From an uncultured Flavobacteriales bacterium (lineage in GTDB: Bacteria > Bacteroidota > Bacteroidia > Flavobacteriales > UBA1820): 33,172 bases of DNA. Under the pieces are notes generated by a model. That model made no database searches, was not told where the DNA came from, and saw only the letters and a program-made list of their open reading frames with translations. Below are positions 31,897-33,172 of the stretch, piece after piece (the stretch's first letter is position 1; every line of letters starts with the position of its first letter). The stretch covers positions 1-33,172 of the forward strand of contig CALJDR010000078.1 of assembly GCA_938023515.1 (NCBI GenBank), read 5' to 3'. The translations under genes were made by a program, and so were the position numbers.

Positions 31897-32364
31897 TCAG
31901 TGCTGTTCTCCGTCGAGGTACAGTTTCCCGGCCCTCCAGGTGGTGTCGAACCCTTTGCGGTTGTAGAACCGGATAGCTCCTTCGTTGTTCCCTTCCACGT
32001 CGAGTTCTATGCGGTTGATCCCGCGCTGGCGAGCTGTATCGGTTACGGCGTCCAGCAGGGCTTCGCCGATGTGCATACCCCGGTATTCGGGGCTTATCAT
32101 CAGGTCTTCGATGTGGATCGTGGGGCCTTTCCAGGTGGAGAACCGTTTGAAATAGACGGCGCACCCCAGAATCTGGCCTTCCTTGTTTTCGGCTACGAAA
32201 GCCTCAAAGGACGGGTTTTCGGCGTCGAGCCCTATACGACGCATTTCGTCGGCGGTCCAAGTGACCATTTCCGGCGCGTTATGATGGGCGGCCAGTTCCT
32301 TTATCAGTCGGAGTATCTCTTCGGCATCGTGTCCGGTGGCACGTCTTACTTTTACATTTTCCAT
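31897..32364 (-). CDS. GNAT N-acetyltransferase, SSAT-like
   Basis: A 155-residue acetyl-CoA-dependent acetyltransferase of full GNAT length. The acetyl-CoA pyrophosphate loop is SPEYRGMHIGEALL (R/Q-x-x-G-x-G/A type), preceded by the strand TIHIEDLMI. The C-terminal motif GNNEGAIRFYNRKGFDTT is also typical. The segment YFKRFSTWKGPTIHIEDL closely resembles diamine/spermidine acetyltransferases, where FSTWxGxxxYLEDL is conserved. A polyamine or other small amine is therefore the likely substrate, though this is an inference. It is flanked by terminators on both sides, so it seems to be a single-gene unit. Confidence 0.9.
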   Translation of the reverse strand: MENVKVRRATGHDAEEILRLIKELAAHHNAPEMVTWTADEMRRIGLDAENPSFEAFVAENKEGQILGCAVYFKRFSTWKGPTIHIEDLMISPEYRGMHIGEALLDAVTDTARQRGINRIELDVEGNNEGAIRFYNRKGFDTTWRAGKLYLDGEQH

Positions 32365-32395
32365 GCTATTTTTCTATTTATTGTTTATAAACCCA

Positions 32396-32429
32396 AAAGG
32401 CGCTTCCGGGATTTTCCGGAAGCGCCTTT
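32396..32429. terminator. Intrinsic terminator after rpoD
   Basis: AAAGGCGCTTCCGG and CCGGAAGCGCCTTT form a perfect 14-bp stem with a 6-base loop. It lies 40 bases downstream of the rpoD stop on the minus strand and ends in a short T-run. Confidence 0.8.
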
Positions 32430-32469
32430 CCGGAGGGAGCCGGTCCGGTGCGCGGTGGCCGCGGAGCGG

Positions 32470-33128
32470 TTATCCCAGATAAGTCTTGAGTATTTTGCTG
32501 CGTGAAGTGTGCTTCAGGCGGCGGATGGCTTTTTCTTTGATCTGCCGGACACGTTCACGGGTCAGGTCGAATGTTTCGCCGATCTCTTCGAGGGTCATCG
32601 CATGCTGTCCGCCCAGTCCGAAATACAAGCGGATCACGTCGGCCTCCCGGGGGGTAAGGGTCTGGAGCGCACGCTCGATCTCGATGCGCAGCGATTCGGT
32701 CATTAGTTCGCGGTCCGGGTTGGGCGATTCGCCGCTCTTGAGTACGTCGTACAGGTTGGAATCCTCACCTTCCACCAGCGGGGCGTCCATCGAGATGTGG
32801 CGGCCGGAGTTCTTCAGCGATTCCTTTACGTCCTCTTCGGTCATGTCCAGTTCCTGGGCGATCTCTTCGGCGGACGGGGCGCGCTCGTTGAGCTGTTCCA
32901 GCTCGGCGTATTTCTTGTTTATTTTGTTGATGGAACCGATCTTGTTCAGCGGCAGGCGGACGATACGGGATTGTTCGGCCAGCGCCTGCAGGATGGATTG
33001 GCGGATCCACCATACGGCGTACGAAATGAATTTGAACCCGCGGGTTTCGTCGAAACGCTGGGCGGCTTTGATCAGCCCGAGATTGCCTTCGTTGATCAGG
33101 TCGGGCAGAGTCAGCCCCTGGTTCTGGT
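32470..33128 (-). CDS. rpoD: Primary sigma factor RpoD (5' end cut off)
   Basis: The last 219 codons of the housekeeping sigma-70 factor; the 5' part is lost at the contig end, so no start codon is present. The frame is open from the adapter junction, beginning QNQGLTLPDLINEGNLGLIK (region 2). FDETRGFKFISYAVWWIRQSI (regions 2.3-2.4, -10 melting and recognition) follows, then region 3 with GRHISMDAPLVEGED. Region 4.2 is LEEIGETFDLTRERVRQIKEKAIRRLKH, the -35 recognition helix-turn-helix. An internal ATG at 32844 is not the start. Bacteroidetes RpoD is short (about 287 residues) and recognises TTTG/TAnnTTTG promoters, which agrees with the promoter boxes in this window. A terminator follows at 32396-32429. 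Confidence 0.96.
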
Positions 33129-33172
33129 CTGTCTCTTATACACATCTGACGCTGCCGACGATACTCCTTGTG
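33129..33172. other. Nextera read-through adapter with i5 index (library artefact)
   Basis: The complete 19-base reverse-complement mosaic end (33129-33147) is followed by GACGCTGCCGACGA (33148-33161), the rest of the i5-side adapter. Next comes TACTCCTT (33162-33169), the reverse complement of index AAGGAGTA, and then GTG of the flow-cell primer. None of this is genomic. Confidence 0.98.

Noticed and set aside
32765..33145. Open frame of 126 codons on the minus strand starting MCIRDR
   Set aside because: It begins inside the Nextera adapter and runs out of frame through rpoD; MCIRDR is a known translation artefact of the adapter.

Overview
This is a GC-rich bacterial contig, almost entirely coding, that reads as Bacteroidota and most likely Bacteroidales. 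The support is promoter-like TTTG...TAnnTTTG boxes, starts without clear Shine-Dalgarno sequences, a short RpoD of the Bacteroidetes type, an ftsX-DUF3098-uppP cluster, a PASTA-tailed division transpeptidase, and secreted DUF4097-type proteins. The fairly high GC is compatible with Rikenellaceae/Alistipes-like bacteria, but that is an inference. MurE carries the meso-DAP signature DNPR. Both window ends are Illumina Nextera adapter sequence, so this is a short-read assembly whose real DNA spans about 15-33128.

Layout. 15-5094 (minus strand): a probable operon of a tail-specific protease, an OppC-like permease and a long PurF-like glutamine phosphoribosyltransferase. 5095-6243: an AT-rich stretch with one unrecognised small secreted protein and divergent promoters. 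6244-7462 (plus): ribosomal protein S15 and a secreted CsgG/FlgT-like protein. 7533-9152 (minus): an ABC-F ATPase with one degenerate composite ATP site. 9372-13949 (plus): five tandem exported DUF4097-like proteins with repeated S-G-x motifs, behind an ECF-sigma-like promoter. 14020-15991 (minus): ftsX, DUF3098, uppP. 16140-18776 (minus): a large AsmA-family protein. 18942-31793 (plus): the division and cell-wall (dcw) cluster mraZ-rsmH-ftsL-ftsI-murE-mraY-ftsW-murG-ftsQ-ftsA-ftsZ, in which murD and murC are missing from their usual places. 31897-33128 (minus): a GNAT acetyltransferase and a 5'-truncated rpoD.

How the genes fit together. Much of the window serves the cell envelope. MurE, MraY and MurG make lipid II. 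UppP recycles its carrier lipid. FtsW and FtsI polymerise and cross-link septal wall. FtsZ, FtsA, FtsQ, FtsL and FtsX organise the divisome. AsmA-like, Prc and the DUF4097 proteins act in the periplasm or outer envelope.

The most unusual element is the DUF4097 array. Each large paralog uses its own residue after the repeated Ser-Gly (Gly, Ser, Asp, or a mixture). The repeats are about 19-20 residues apart, which suggests beta-solenoids with uniform side-chain ladders. Bidirectional hairpin terminators separate most convergent units. No tRNA, rRNA, CRISPR array, insertion sequence or phage gene was seen.
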